Shown here piece by piece: positions 7,498 through 16,527 of a stretch of 64,000 bases of DNA. The stretch is taken from contig NZ_WNZW01000011.1 of NCBI RefSeq assembly GCF_009725165.1, forward strand, positions 94,348 through 158,347. The letters are read 5' to 3'. A program made the position numbers and the translations under genes. The notes below the pieces were generated by a model. It was not told the origin of the DNA. It saw only the letters and a list, made by a program, of their open reading frames with translations, and made no database searches. Numbering within the stretch: position 1 is the stretch's first letter; every line of letters begins with the position of its first letter. The DNA is from Paenibacillus woosongensis (lineage in GTDB: Bacteria; Bacillota; Bacilli; Paenibacillales; Paenibacillaceae).

Positions 7498-9393
7498 ATG
7501 GATGAACCGGTTAGAGGTCTTCAGGAATTAGATCAGGATAAAGAGAAGGCGCTGGAAAACATTCGCCACAAGCTGGCGCTGCTGCCAGACTTGCCCGGCT
7601 GCTATTTAATGAAGAACAGCAAGGGAACGATCATTTACGTGGGCAAAGCCAAGGTGCTTAAGAACCGAGTGCGGTCTTATTTTACAGGCAGCCATGACGG
7701 TAAAACCCAGCGGCTTGTCTCAGAAATCCGTGATTTTGAATATATCGTAACGGCCAGCAACATGGAAGCGTTGATTTTGGAATGTAATTTGATCAAACAG
7801 CATCATCCGCGTTATAACGTTCTGCTTAAGGATGACAAGACGTTTCCTTATTTGAAGATCACCAATGAACCTCACCCAAGGCTGGAGGTTACCCGGCGGG
7901 TGCTTAAGGATAAAGCAAAGTATTTCGGTCCTTATCCGAACGCATATGCGGCCCAACAGACGAAGAAGCTGCTGGACCGCATGTACCCGCTGCGCAAGTG
8001 TAACGTGATGCCTAAAGAGGTCTGCTTGTATTACCACATCGGCCAATGCATGGCGCCGTGCGTGGAGGAGGTGCCGCAGGAGAAATACGATGAAATTACG
8101 CAGGAAATCCAATCATTCCTGAGCGGTGGCCATGAAGAGATCAAAAAAGAGCTGCAGCGCAAAATGCAGGAAGCGGCCGAGGAGTTGTATTTCGAACGGG
8201 CCAAAGAGCTGCGCGACCAAATCATGAGCATCGATGCGCTGATGGAGAAGCAGAAAATTACGATGGCCGACGCCAAAGACCGCGACGTGTTCGGTTATGC
8301 TGTCGATAAAGGCTGGATGTGTGTGCAAATCTTATATATGCGCCAGGGAAAAATGATCGAACGGCATGCCTCGGCATTTCCTTTCTACGGCGAGGCTTAC
8401 CAGGATTTTCTATCGTTTATAACGCAATATTATAGCGATAACCCGGCATTGCCCCAGGAGATCCTGCTTCCGGCGGAACCAGCCGGCAGTGAAACGGGAG
8501 AGGCCGGTTCAGAGGCGGAGGCCAAGGAAGGCGCGGACGCAATCAGCGGTGCGGCGGAGCTGCAGCAGTGGCTTGGCGTCAAGACGCTGGTGCCGCAGCG
8601 GGGGCTGAAGCGGCAAATGATCTCCATGGCCGAGGAGAATGCGCGGGTGTCCCTGGAGGAGAAGTTCCGGCTCATAGAGCGGAACGAGGAGCGCACCTCG
8701 AAGGCAGCTGAAAATTTAGGCGCTGCGATCGGATTAGAGTCGCTGTCGCGGATCGAGGCGTTCGACAACTCGAACATTCAAGGGACGAACCCGGTATCTG
8801 CCATGGTCGTATTCATTGATGGGAAGCCGGCGAAAAAAGAGTACCGGAAATACAAAGTCCGGACCGTAGAGGGCCCGGACGATTACGAGACGATGCGGGA
8901 AGTAATTCGCCGCCGCTATGAGCGGGTGCTCAAAGAGAATTTGCCGCGGCCGGACCTGATCGTCGTGGACGGCGGGAAGGGCCAAATCTCGGCAGCGGTT
9001 GACGTGCTGGAGAACGAGCTGGGCTTGTTCATTCCTGTGTGCGGACTCGTCAAGGATGATAAGCACAGAACCGCCCAGCTCATGGTGGGAGATCCGCCGG
9101 AGCCGGTGCATCTGCCTCGTGACAGTCAGGAGTTCTATCTCCTGCAGCGCATTCAGGAGGAGGTTCACCGCTTCGCGATTACGTTCCACCGCGAGCAGCG
9201 GGCCAAATCGATGGTGGCTTCGCGGCTGGACGCGATCCCGGGGATCGGAGAGAAGCGGCGCAAGCTGCTGCTGAAGCATTTCGGTTCGCTCAAAAAAATA
9301 AAAGAGGCCTCTGTCGAAGACTTTCGGCCTCTTTCGATCGGCGACAAGCTCGCCAATCAGATTATAAATGCCCTTCGGGATGAGGAGTCGTAA
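7498..9393 (+). CDS. uvrC: Excinuclease ABC subunit C
   Basis: A protein of about 631 residues that makes both incisions in UvrABC nucleotide excision repair. The domains appear in order. A GIY-YIG nuclease is at about residues 18-95 ([19 protein letters not shown]) and a UVR motif is at about 210-245 ([16 protein letters not shown]). The C-terminal RNase H-like nuclease starts around 420 ([18 protein letters not shown]), and the tandem helix-hairpin-helix is at about 575-630 ([10 protein letters not shown]). Three nearby ATGs are possible (7474, 7492, 7498). The last has the best spacing from a GAGAGGGGGG site. An acidic, Glu/Ala-rich insert lies near residues 330-355. The gene end overlaps the convergent CPBP gene by 32 bp. 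Confidence 0.96.
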   Translation: MDEPVRGLQELDQDKEKALENIRHKLALLPDLPGCYLMKNSKGTIIYVGKAKVLKNRVRSYFTGSHDGKTQRLVSEIRDFEYIVTASNMEALILECNLIKQHHPRYNVLLKDDKTFPYLKITNEPHPRLEVTRRVLKDKAKYFGPYPNAYAAQQTKKLLDRMYPLRKCNVMPKEVCLYYHIGQCMAPCVEEVPQEKYDEITQEIQSFLSGGHEEIKKELQRKMQEAAEELYFERAKELRDQIMSIDALMEKQKITMADAKDRDVFGYAVDKGWMCVQILYMRQGKMIERHASAFPFYGEAYQDFLSFITQYYSDNPALPQEILLPAEPAGSETGEAGSEAEAKEGADAISGAAELQQWLGVKTLVPQRGLKRQMISMAEENARVSLEEKFRLIERNEERTSKAAENLGAAIGLESLSRIEAFDNSNIQGTNPVSAMVVFIDGKPAKKEYRKYKVRTVEGPDDYETMREVIRRRYERVLKENLPRPDLIVVDGGKGQISAAVDVLENELGLFIPVCGLVKDDKHRTAQLMVGDPPEPVHLPRDSQEFYLLQRIQEEVHRFAITFHREQRAKSMVASRLDAIPGIGEKRRKLLLKHFGSLKKIKEASVEDFRPLSIGDKLANQIINALRDEES

Positions 9394-11086
9394 ACTGCGG
9401 CTCCTCTTCTTTGCGTTGTATCGGCGGAATGCTCTCCGTCCGGCCCGGCGGGTTGAACAAATATATAACATAGGCTACGATCGCCGGCAGAGCGATGTAA
9501 ACGATCCCTGCGGTCCAGTTCAGCACCCCGCCCATGAGCATGAGGCTGAGCGACATGAGGATGCTGTTAAAGATGACATGCGTGAACATGGCGGTAATAT
9601 AGCCGTAACGCAGAAAAACAAAGCTGAACAACAGCCCTACAATCGTCAATTCAATCGGGCGCGAATAGACGGGGTAAATCGGATACAAGGAATGTCCGAA
9701 CGACCAAATCATCGATGAGATCAAGCTGGCTACGAACGTGCTGCGGAATATTTTCTTCAGCATCGGGATGCCGAACAAGCGATAGACGGCTTCCTCGCCG
9801 ATCCCTGCTACCCAGGCGAGCAAGGGGAACAGGACAGGATAGAGCATGTTGTAGGCCGACTGGGTGGCATCGGTCGTTGACCAGGTGCCGATCGTGTGTC
9901 TAAGAACAAAGAAGATGACCGATTGCGCCCCGAGCAGGATCAAAGCCCACAAATAGGCGCTTTGCATCGAGAACAGGACATGCTGCCCGTATCCTGGCTC
10001 CTTGGCTCTGGCCCATAAATTAAGCCCCTGCTTACGCCAGAGTCCGTCTCCTCCGATCAGGGAGAAGTAAATGGAGGCTGATATTATCAAAGTGAGTGCG
10101 CCCTGCACGATGAAGCCGAGGATCAGGACCTCTGTTCCGAGTCCGTCCTTCTCCAGCATCGGAAGCATATTAACCGCTCCGACCATCGTAAAAACAAAGT
10201 AAGCAGTGGACAGAACCAGGCCGCGCAGAAAAGAAGAGAACGGTCTGGTCTTCACGCTGTAGATGATCGCCAGAATGCCGAGCACGAAGGTGAATAGGGC
10301 GTAGCCAACCCAGGTGAACCAGTTGGCCAGCTTCTTTTGGCCTTTTACATAGTCCAGATGAGCGGCAGGAGGATCGAAATATGCTTCCATGGAGGACACG
10401 GTTCCGTCTTGGAAGCGAAATTCGATCAGCCCGCGGGATTGACCGGCTTCATTGCCCAGGATTTCGTAGATCAGACCTGATTCGTATTCGGCCCTCTCGA
10501 TCTTCAGTTGAGCAGGATCGAAGTTAAATACTTTAAGATATGGAGCAGCCAGGCTTTCTTTGTCCTCGGGCGTCAAGTCTCCCTCTGTGACCTGCAGCCC
10601 CCTGCCGCCCAGGATGCCTTGCTTCTGGAGCAGTTCCCTGGTGGCGTTGCTGTAGGTTTCAATGCGTTCGAATCCGGCCACTCTGCCGCCATACATGTTA
10701 ACGTCCACGGTTAAGGCGCTAAGGATGCCGTCTGGCTGCTCGAAGCGAACGCGAAATATCTCGAGCGGAAACTGTTCATCGTAATTTTGCATATAAGTTT
10801 TCATCAGGCCCTCTCGGGTTAAGTAACCATATATGTCCGATCGAGATTCGTATGTAACCAAAGCATCGTCCAATGTTACAGGCAGCTCCAGTGTCGAAGC
10901 GGCGAACCCGGCAGCGATTTCCTTCGCCTGCTGCTTTGTGATCGTCTTCTGAATTTGCTGCAATGAATCCGGCGTGGCCATCGGCAGAACCTGCAAGGCC
11001 AGAAAAATGAGGAAACCTACGGCGGCCAGCACCCGAAGCGTGGTGCGCTTCGGCGTTCGCCCTGGGGACGAAAAGTTGGATAACAT
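9362..11086 (-). CDS. CPBP-family intramembrane metalloprotease with large N-terminal extracytoplasmic domain
   Basis: A 574-residue protein. After a first membrane segment (about residues 18-36) comes a soluble region of some 200 residues (about 40-250), then about eight membrane segments. The CPBP (Abi/CAAX protease) motifs are present: EEAVYR near residue 430, FGHSLYP near 465 and HVIFNS near 510, which supply the catalytic Glu/Arg and metal-binding His residues of this family. The N-terminal domain is much larger than in typical CPBP proteins (200-300 residues in all). AAAGGGG is 7 nt before the ATG. Its 3' end overlaps uvrC tail-to-tail. The substrate is unknown. Confidence 0.85.
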   Translation of the reverse strand: MLSNFSSPGRTPKRTTLRVLAAVGFLIFLALQVLPMATPDSLQQIQKTITKQQAKEIAAGFAASTLELPVTLDDALVTYESRSDIYGYLTREGLMKTYMQNYDEQFPLEIFRVRFEQPDGILSALTVDVNMYGGRVAGFERIETYSNATRELLQKQGILGGRGLQVTEGDLTPEDKESLAAPYLKVFNFDPAQLKIERAEYESGLIYEILGNEAGQSRGLIEFRFQDGTVSSMEAYFDPPAAHLDYVKGQKKLANWFTWVGYALFTFVLGILAIIYSVKTRPFSSFLRGLVLSTAYFVFTMVGAVNMLPMLEKDGLGTEVLILGFIVQGALTLIISASIYFSLIGGDGLWRKQGLNLWARAKEPGYGQHVLFSMQSAYLWALILLGAQSVIFFVLRHTIGTWSTTDATQSAYNMLYPVLFPLLAWVAGIGEEAVYRLFGIPMLKKIFRSTFVASLISSMIWSFGHSLYPIYPVYSRPIELTIVGLLFSFVFLRYGYITAMFTHVIFNSILMSLSLMLMGGVLNWTAGIVYIALPAIVAYVIYLFNPPGRTESIPPIQRKEEEPQFTTPHPEGHL

Positions 11087-11289
11087 TCAAAAACCCCTTT
11101 GCTCTAGTGTAGATGGATATCATTGTAAAGATATCATAAGCATGGAGCAATCGCCAGAATCGAACGAGCCAAGCGCAGAAAAGAGGCAATAATTCCGCAA
11201 AAATACAGCATCGCTCAGAGAATGAAGGATGGCAAGCTCCGTTTCAGGCAGCAAAGGTGATTTTCATGGTATTTCGGGTAAATCAAGCT
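11087..11289. other. Gene-free stretch upstream of the ktr promoter
   Basis: No convincing reading frame is seen. It separates the divergent CPBP gene from the ktrB promoter and presumably holds the CPBP promoter, which I could not define. Confidence 0.5.
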
Positions 11290-11318
11290 TTGTGGTGGAC
11301 GTTAATTAAGCTTATAAT
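11290..11318 (+). promoter_or_regulatory. Promoter of the ktrB-ktrA unit
   Basis: TTGTGG and a perfect TATAAT are separated by 17 bp, placing transcription start near 11325, just before the riboswitch. Confidence 0.6.
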
Positions 11319-11359
11319 CCAATTCATAGAGATGGAATGAAAATGTGAAATGAAAGAAT

Positions 11360-11535
11360 TGAAAAGAATATCGGCCGAATTTCCAATGGAAAACGGGGGA
11401 ACCAATTTTTTGGGGTGAATTTCTCAGGCCCTGCACGGACGGGAAAGTCCGGCGCAGGAGGCGAATAGGGCTGCTCTGCAGGCCCGAACCCGTCAGCTAA
11501 CCTCGTAGGCGTACTGCAGCAGGAACCATTACCGA
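11360..11535 (+). ncRNA. c-di-AMP riboswitch (ydaO/yuaA class)
   Basis: The leader carries the conserved blocks of this class: GGAAAACGGGGGAACCAA followed by TTGGGGTGAAT, then GAACCCGTCAGCTAACCTCG and TAGGCGTA near the 3' end. Between them is a variable hairpin (about 11431-11458). The class binds cyclic di-AMP and turns off potassium uptake and cell-wall genes when c-di-AMP is high. The adjacent downstream terminator and the Ktr genes agree with that. Exact ends of the outer helix were not resolved. Confidence 0.88.
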
Positions 11536-11539
11536 AAGG

Positions 11540-11568
11540 GCTCTGGATTTCCAGTGCTTTTTTCTTTT
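11540..11568 (+). terminator. Riboswitch expression-platform terminator
   Basis: GCTCTGG and CCAGTGC form a hairpin (one T-T mismatch, 4-nt loop) followed by TTTTTTCTTTT, directly after the riboswitch aptamer. It is likely to form in the c-di-AMP-bound state. Confidence 0.75.
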
Positions 11569-11638
11569 GCCAAAGTGTCCATAATAAAGGGATATAAATG
11601 TTGAGAAACGCAGATCAAGGAAAGAGGAGGCGAGCACG

Positions 11639-12973
11639 TTGCCGTCCCAATGGTTTAAACTATCTCCACCGCGTATATTGGTGCTTGGTTTTGCGGCGAT
11701 CATACTGACCGGAACGCTCCTGCTGATGACGCCGCTCGCCACCGCGACCGGGGAATCTCTTCCTTTCGTTGACGCGTTGTTTACGGCGACTTCGGCCACT
11801 TGCGTCACCGGGCTTGTCGTTCGCGATACGGGGACTTATTTTTCGACATTCGGCCAAATCGTAATTATGACGCTTATTCAGATCGGCGGACTCGGCTTCA
11901 TGACGATGGCGACCCTCTTCTCCCTTGTGTTCAAACGGCGGATTTCGCTGCGGGACCGCCTTCTGCTGCAGGAGGCGATGAATCAGAATACGATGGAGGG
12001 CATCGTGCGCCTCATTCGCAAGGTACTGATGTATTCCCTGGTCATTGAAGTCAGCGCCGCCCTATTGTTTGCGATTCGCTGGGCGTTTGACATGCCGCTC
12101 GAGCGGGCCGTTTACTACGGAGTGTTTCATGCGGTATCGCTGTTCAATAACGCCGGCTTCGATTTGTTCGGAAATTTCCACAGCCTGACGGGGTATGTGG
12201 ACGATCCGCTCATTAACTTCGTAGCGATATTCCTGATCGTATCGGGCGGGCTTGGTTTTATTGTGTTGTCCGAGCTCGCGGATTTCCGCCGCAGCCGCAA
12301 GCTGTCGCTGCATTCCAAAGTAGTTCTGTCCATGACCGGTTCGCTTATTATCATCGGGGCGCTCGTCATCTTTATATTCGAATTTACGAATGCCAAAACG
12401 ATGGGATCTTTGGACTGGAGCGGGAAAATATGGGGTTCGTTCTTCCAGTCGGTCACGACGCGGACGGCGGGCGCGAATTCAGTGGATATCGGGACTCTTC
12501 GCCAGGCCACTCAATTCTTCATAATCATCCTGATGTTCATCGGCGCTTCCCCGGGCTCGACGGGCGGCGGGATCAAGACGACGACGTTCATGATTTTGGT
12601 TGGCGCGGTCATTTCTATGATTCGCGGACGCAATGATATGGTGCTCTTCCGCTATCGTTTGTCCCAGGAGCGGATTTTTAAGGCGGTCACGATTACGATG
12701 CTGGCGCTGTTTCTCGTCATAGCGGCGGCAATGATATTATCCACGACCGAGGAAGCGGGTTTTCTGAGCATTCTGTTCGAGACGACGTCCGCTTTTGCCA
12801 CGGTCGGTTTATCGATGGGGCTGACCCTGGAATTGACCGATATCGGCAAAATTATTTTATGCTTCATGATGTTTACCGGCCGCCTGGGTCTCTTGACGCT
12901 GGCTTATGCGCTTGGTCCGAAAAAGGGTAAAGAATTATACCGTTATCCCGAAGGGAAAATGATTATAGGATAG
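11639..12973 (+). CDS. ktrB: KtrB/KtrD-type potassium channel subunit
   Basis: A 444-residue membrane protein of the TrkH/KtrB superfamily with about eight to ten membrane segments. The four selectivity-filter repeats can be recognised: TATCVTGLVV (about residue 57), FNNAGFDLFG (about 170), TRTAGANSVD (about 275) and ATVGLSMGLT (about 390), with the gate loop GASPGSTGGGIKTTTF between the third and fourth. It forms the ion path for potassium (or sodium-coupled) uptake with a KtrA ring. The start is TTG at 11639 with GAGGAGG 8 nt upstream. It sits behind a c-di-AMP riboswitch and is followed 15 bp later by its RCK partner. Confidence 0.94.
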   Translation: MPSQWFKLSPPRILVLGFAAIILTGTLLLMTPLATATGESLPFVDALFTATSATCVTGLVVRDTGTYFSTFGQIVIMTLIQIGGLGFMTMATLFSLVFKRRISLRDRLLLQEAMNQNTMEGIVRLIRKVLMYSLVIEVSAALLFAIRWAFDMPLERAVYYGVFHAVSLFNNAGFDLFGNFHSLTGYVDDPLINFVAIFLIVSGGLGFIVLSELADFRRSRKLSLHSKVVLSMTGSLIIIGALVIFIFEFTNAKTMGSLDWSGKIWGSFFQSVTTRTAGANSVDIGTLRQATQFFIIILMFIGASPGSTGGGIKTTTFMILVGAVISMIRGRNDMVLFRYRLSQERIFKAVTITMLALFLVIAAAMILSTTEEAGFLSILFETTSAFATVGLSMGLTLELTDIGKIILCFMMFTGRLGLLTLAYALGPKKGKELYRYPEGKMIIG

Positions 12974-12988
12974 GAGTTCGACCAATCA

Positions 12989-13657
12989 ATGAAAATGCAG
13001 CAGTTTGTGGTGATTGGCTTGGGGCGCTTCGGCTCCAGCCTGGCGCTTGAGTTAATGGATCTGGGTTACGAGGTGCTTGGCGTCGACCTGAACGAAGAGC
13101 TGGTCAACGAAATGAGCGCTTATTTAACCCATGCCGTCGTGGCTGATGCTACGGATGAAGATATGCTGAAATCGCTGGGCATCCGTAATTTCGATTGCGG
13201 CATTGTGGCCATCGGCAGTGATATTCAGATGAGCATTCTGACGGCGATTCTGCTCAAGGATTTGGGCATCAAAACGGTCGTCGCAAAGGCGATTTCTGTC
13301 CTGCATGGCCGGGCGCTGGAGAAGCTTGGCGTGGACCGTGTTATTTTTCCAGAGAGGGATATGGGGGTTCGCGTGGCGCATCAGCTGGTGACGCCGAATT
13401 TGCTCGATTACATCGAGCTGTCGAAGGAGTACAGCATCGTTGAGCTGAGTGTGCCTGCATGCCTGGCCGGCAAAACGCTGGGCGAGATCAATCCGCGTGT
13501 GAATTACAGCTGCAGCATCGTTGCGATCCATAAACAGACGGGGGTCATTGTCGCCCCGACCGCGATGGATGTGCTGAATGCCGGAGATATTATGGTCATG
13601 ATCGGTTCTAATGATAATATCGAGAGATTTGAAGCTGTCATTAACGAGGACGAGTGA
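12989..13657 (+). CDS. ktrA: KtrA/KtrC-type RCK regulatory subunit
   Basis: A 222-residue cytosolic protein with an N-terminal Rossmann RCK domain (GLGRFGSSLA at about residues 10-19, with the acidic end of strand beta-2 at GVDLNEE) and a C-terminal RCK_C domain (about 135-220). In this family the N domain binds ATP/ADP or NAD and the C domain binds c-di-AMP. The octameric ring gates KtrB. It is co-transcribed with ktrB under the riboswitch, so c-di-AMP may act at both RNA and protein level. Confidence 0.94.
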   Translation: MKMQQFVVIGLGRFGSSLALELMDLGYEVLGVDLNEELVNEMSAYLTHAVVADATDEDMLKSLGIRNFDCGIVAIGSDIQMSILTAILLKDLGIKTVVAKAISVLHGRALEKLGVDRVIFPERDMGVRVAHQLVTPNLLDYIELSKEYSIVELSVPACLAGKTLGEINPRVNYSCSIVAIHKQTGVIVAPTAMDVLNAGDIMVMIGSNDNIERFEAVINEDE

Positions 13658-13673
13658 TGGATAAAATGGCAGA

Positions 13674-13714
13674 AGAAGCTGAGTCAGCCGGGAGGGCAGA
13701 CACAGCTTCTTTTA
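13674..13714 (+). terminator. Terminator after ktrA
   Basis: AGAAGCTG and CAGCTTCT form an 8-bp stem followed by TTTTAT. The loop is long (about 21 nt), which weakens the call. Confidence 0.55.
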
Positions 13715-13740
13715 TATTTGGCTCTTATTTGGCGCGTTGT

Positions 13741-14415
13741 TCAGGAAGACTTCACATCAGCGCTTCGGTACAGCCACCAGCAGATGATGGCCGCGGCGAT
13801 GGAAATGGCGATGGCGAAATGGGGAGGGAGAATATCTACCAGTGTTTTGGCCGTCGCATCGATGAGCGTGGGATTCTTCGTACGAAGAGCATCTAGACTC
13901 AGAATATAAACAACGATCAAGCCGACGCCCCAGAACAAACCAAACCGAAACATCAAGGTACTCGTCAGAAAAAACAGCATGGCCAGAAGGAAGAAGACTG
14001 CAGTCTGCGAATACCATAGCATGCCATATGAAGTGACGGCAGTGCCCGGATCGAAGGTGATCAGCGGGAGCAGCTGCCTTAGCGCCGCGATAAGGAGCGT
14101 CTGCGCAAGGGATACCGCTATGCTGAAGGCAGCGAAATAGATCAGGCTGCTCAAGTAGTACTGCTTGCGCGTCCAGCCCAAGCCCATTAGCAACGGGAAA
14201 GAGCTGGCGGCAGTAATATAAGCGGTCAGGAGGATGAAAATTGAAATTGCGGCAAAATTATTATTCATCACCAATGCGATTGCATTTTGGGGCTCATATA
14301 TGCCGTATCCGGCAATCAGCCAAAAATCAAGGAACAGGACGATAGCTCCAAACCATAACAGCCGCTTGCGGTGATTATGCCAATGGAAGGTGAGCTGGGT
14401 ACGTAACGTTCTCAT
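13741..14415 (-). CDS. Six-span membrane protein, ABC-2 permease-like
   Basis: A 224-residue protein with a short basic N-terminus (MRTLRTQLTFHWHNHRKRLL) and about six membrane segments, the layout of ABC-2 transporter permeases and related YtrC/D-like proteins. I do not recognise a specific family, and no ATPase gene is adjacent, so transport activity is uncertain. GGAGGTG lies 7 nt before the ATG. A cluster of TTAGTTA-type repeats upstream suggests regulation by a small DNA-binding repressor. Confidence 0.55.
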   Translation of the reverse strand: MRTLRTQLTFHWHNHRKRLLWFGAIVLFLDFWLIAGYGIYEPQNAIALVMNNNFAAISIFILLTAYITAASSFPLLMGLGWTRKQYYLSSLIYFAAFSIAVSLAQTLLIAALRQLLPLITFDPGTAVTSYGMLWYSQTAVFFLLAMLFFLTSTLMFRFGLFWGVGLIVVYILSLDALRTKNPTLIDATAKTLVDILPPHFAIAISIAAAIICWWLYRSADVKSS

Positions 14416-14460
14416 GGATGGACACCTCCGATATTTGCCGTTCTTCGCGGCACCTGCGTC

Positions 14461-14510
14461 AGTTAATTACTGACATAACTAACCATGTAACTAATTACCC
14501 CGATTGTCAA
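14461..14510 (-). promoter_or_regulatory. Possible promoter and operator repeats
   Basis: On the minus strand TTGACA (14505-14510) is followed by TTAGTTA, TTAGTTA and a related ATTAACT within 45 bp. The repeats could be an operator of a GntR- or MarR-type repressor. No good -10 is seen at the expected distance, so this is tentative. Confidence 0.35.
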
Positions 14511-14617
14511 TCTATTTACCTCTTGATTTAGTCGGTTAGCGTCAAATGAATAGATATTTGATAGAATAAAGGGAAAATATGCCTTTATTTGATTTTGTCA
14601 AAAAGGAAGTGATCGAG

Positions 14618-15074
14618 GTGATCATCGCCACTAAGTTACATATTCCCCGGCCGCGAACGGCGCTTGTCACGCGCCACCGCCTCCTCCGTCGATTGCATGA
14701 AGGGTTGGATTGCGAGCTCACCTTGGTCACAGCGCCTGCCGGATACGGTAAAACCACCCTGCTTAGCGAGTGGGCAATGACGATTGAACATCCGAGCGCC
14801 TGGGTATCACTGGATCAGGGGGATAATGATCGAATGCGGTTCTGGCAGCCTGCGCCAAAATCAACATCGCAGTCCCGCCAAAAAGGTCCCATTGCCCTAT
14901 GTAAAACGGCTGTGGCGGCTTATGGAAACAGGGCTGTCCAATAAAGAAATTGCACTCAAACTTCATGTTTCTCTCGCTACCGTAAAAACACATATTAACA
15001 ACATCTACAGCAAGCTGCAGGTCAGAGGCAGATTGCAAGCGTTGGAATGTGCCAGAACACTCGATCTGTTCTAA
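14618..15074 (+). pseudogene. Remnant of a MalT-type LuxR regulator with large internal deletion
   Basis: The first part (from a GTG at 14618 with AAGGAAG upstream) encodes the start of a MalT-like STAND ATPase: IIATKLHIPRPR, then the Walker A motif APAGYGKTTLL and SAWVSLDQGDND. Near 14840 the frame shifts, and what follows (14860-15074, another frame) is only the LuxR helix-turn-helix end of such proteins: GLSNKEIALKLHVSLATVKTH, then INNIYSKLQVRGR. An intact protein has about 850 residues, so roughly 700 residues of the middle are missing. The reading frame break makes a functional product unlikely. Confidence 0.85.
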
Positions 15075-15183
15075 GAAGCGAAGCGCGACATCATAGCGAT
15101 TGCCCCGGGCCCGAATGCATTCCATTCGTTAGCCCTCACGATGCTGCTGCGAATAGCGGAGGTCAATAGTTAAGCTTAGCTCA

Positions 15184-15225
15184 AAACGGCTTAAGCCCTA
15201 TGAAAAATACAGGGTTAAGCCGTTT
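15184..15225. terminator. Hairpin between the MalT remnant and the LysR gene
   Basis: AAACGGCTTAA.CCCT pairs with AGGGTTAAGCCGTTT across a 10-nt loop. There is no strong T-run on either side, so it may be a weak bidirectional terminator. Confidence 0.5.
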
Positions 15226-15301
15226 GATCGTTCCTGGAAATATATTCATATTTTTATTCGATATTCGCTGGGTGTAATGAAGCCGATGTTGTGTATTCCC
15301 G

Positions 15302-16207
15302 TCACTCCAGCTCCAGGACATGGATCAGATTACCCTTGATATCATTAATCCACTCTTTGGTCTCTTGAGTCAGCTCCGAGCTGCTGCCGTAAATGAGGCA
15401 GGTCTCCCGGCGCGTTTGCTCCAGCTCTTTCATCGGCAGAGCTACCAGTTCATTGTCTTTCAGCAGCTGGGGCCTCAGATATGATTGCGGCAGCAGCGCA
15501 GCGGCCCGGCATGTCGGGAGGAGACGCACAATGGCTTCGAAGGAATCGATTTCCATGCGCACGTCCGGTATGATGCCGTAGCGTCCGAACAGGTCATCAA
15601 TCAGCTTCCGGTACCAAGTCCCTTTGGAGAAAATGATCATAGGCAGGCCGTTCAAATCCTCCATGGCGGCCGGCTTTCCCCCGGCCAGGGCATGGTTCCG
15701 CGGAACGACCAGCTCCAGATGATCCTGAAACAGGGGGATGCATTTCAAGCCCTGCTCGGAAATCGACGAAGCGACGACGCCGAGATCAATTCTTTTGTCA
15801 CGGACATAAGAGACGATTTCATGGGTTTTGCCGGTAACGAGCTTCACTTCGATGTCCGGCGATTTGTTCATCAGCGCGGTCACGAGCGGAGGGAGAGTTG
15901 TCTGAATCGTTGTCAGGCTCGCTCCAAGCGTGATGACCCTGCGTTCGGCTGTTTTAAAGCGGGAGACCGATTGCAGGAAATGCTGGTGGCGCTGGCGCTG
16001 CTCCATGGCGTAGATGTAAGCCTCTTGGCCGACGCGGGTCAGCTCAAGCCGCTTTCCCTTCCGTTCGAATAGCGCGACTCCCCATTCCTCCTCGAGCTTG
16101 GCTATTTTGCGCGACAGGGCCGGCTGCGATAAATTCAGCAGCTTTGAGGCTTTGTTTAAGCTGGACTGCTCGACAACCGTAGTGAAGACGAGTAAATCTT
16201 CCATCAT
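15302..16207 (-). CDS. LysR-family transcriptional regulator
   Basis: A protein of about 301 residues with an N-terminal winged helix (about residues 4-62: EQSSLNKASKLLNLSQPALS, LEEEWGVALFERKGK) and a periplasmic-binding-like effector domain (about 90-295). The ATG at 16207 is chosen because GGAGGG lies 9 nt upstream. It diverges from sdhCAB, and LysR proteins usually control the adjacent divergent operon, so a role in regulating succinate dehydrogenase is plausible. Some LysR proteins of Bacilli (CcpC, CitR) act on TCA-cycle genes, but I cannot place this one in either group. Confidence 0.85.
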   Translation of the reverse strand: MMEDLLVFTTVVEQSSLNKASKLLNLSQPALSRKIAKLEEEWGVALFERKGKRLELTRVGQEAYIYAMEQRQRHQHFLQSVSRFKTAERRVITLGASLTTIQTTLPPLVTALMNKSPDIEVKLVTGKTHEIVSYVRDKRIDLGVVASSISEQGLKCIPLFQDHLELVVPRNHALAGGKPAAMEDLNGLPMIIFSKGTWYRKLIDDLFGRYGIIPDVRMEIDSFEAIVRLLPTCRAAALLPQSYLRPQLLKDNELVALPMKELEQTRRETCLIYGSSSELTQETKEWINDIKGNLIHVLELE

Positions 16208-16527
16208 AGGTAACATCCCTCCGATTGTTAGACGTATAGTCATATTGAAAAAGAATGATTTCTTAACTTGATCACCTTATTAATAGAAACTTTATGCTTG
16301 TAAATAGATATGCATAAATGTTATAACGATTAATACGTATATTGCAATTCCATTATAAGATAAAAAGGAGTAACATTAAAAGTGACACAAGATGTTCACA
16401 TGTTATTAAAATCACATGTGAATATAGCCGTTTTGATGTGGAATATATCATATACTTTCCTGACGGCCGGTGTCGAACGATGTTATCGAATAGGGAACGA
16501 TGGAAACGGAAAGGGGAACACGCACTT
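16208..16527. promoter_or_regulatory. Divergent control region of lysR and sdhCAB
   Basis: This AT-rich intergenic region carries a 9-bp inverted repeat (TTCACATGT at 16395-16403, ACATGTGAA at 16414-16422, 10-bp spacer). Other AT-rich dyads lie around 16320-16350 (AATACGTATATT). No clear -35/-10 pair could be fixed. The inverted repeat has TTCACA/TGTGAA arms like redox or CRP-family sites, but the arm order does not match Rex. Confidence 0.5.

Noticed and set aside
13654..13896. Rightward small gene after ktrA
   Set aside because: It overlaps the ktrA terminator and the 3' end of the convergent membrane protein gene, with no family resemblance.
16342..16527. N-terminal extension of sdhC
   Set aside because: The extra 62 residues lack a ribosome site, are unrelated to the family and overlap the control region. 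The ATG at 16528 gives a normal SdhC.
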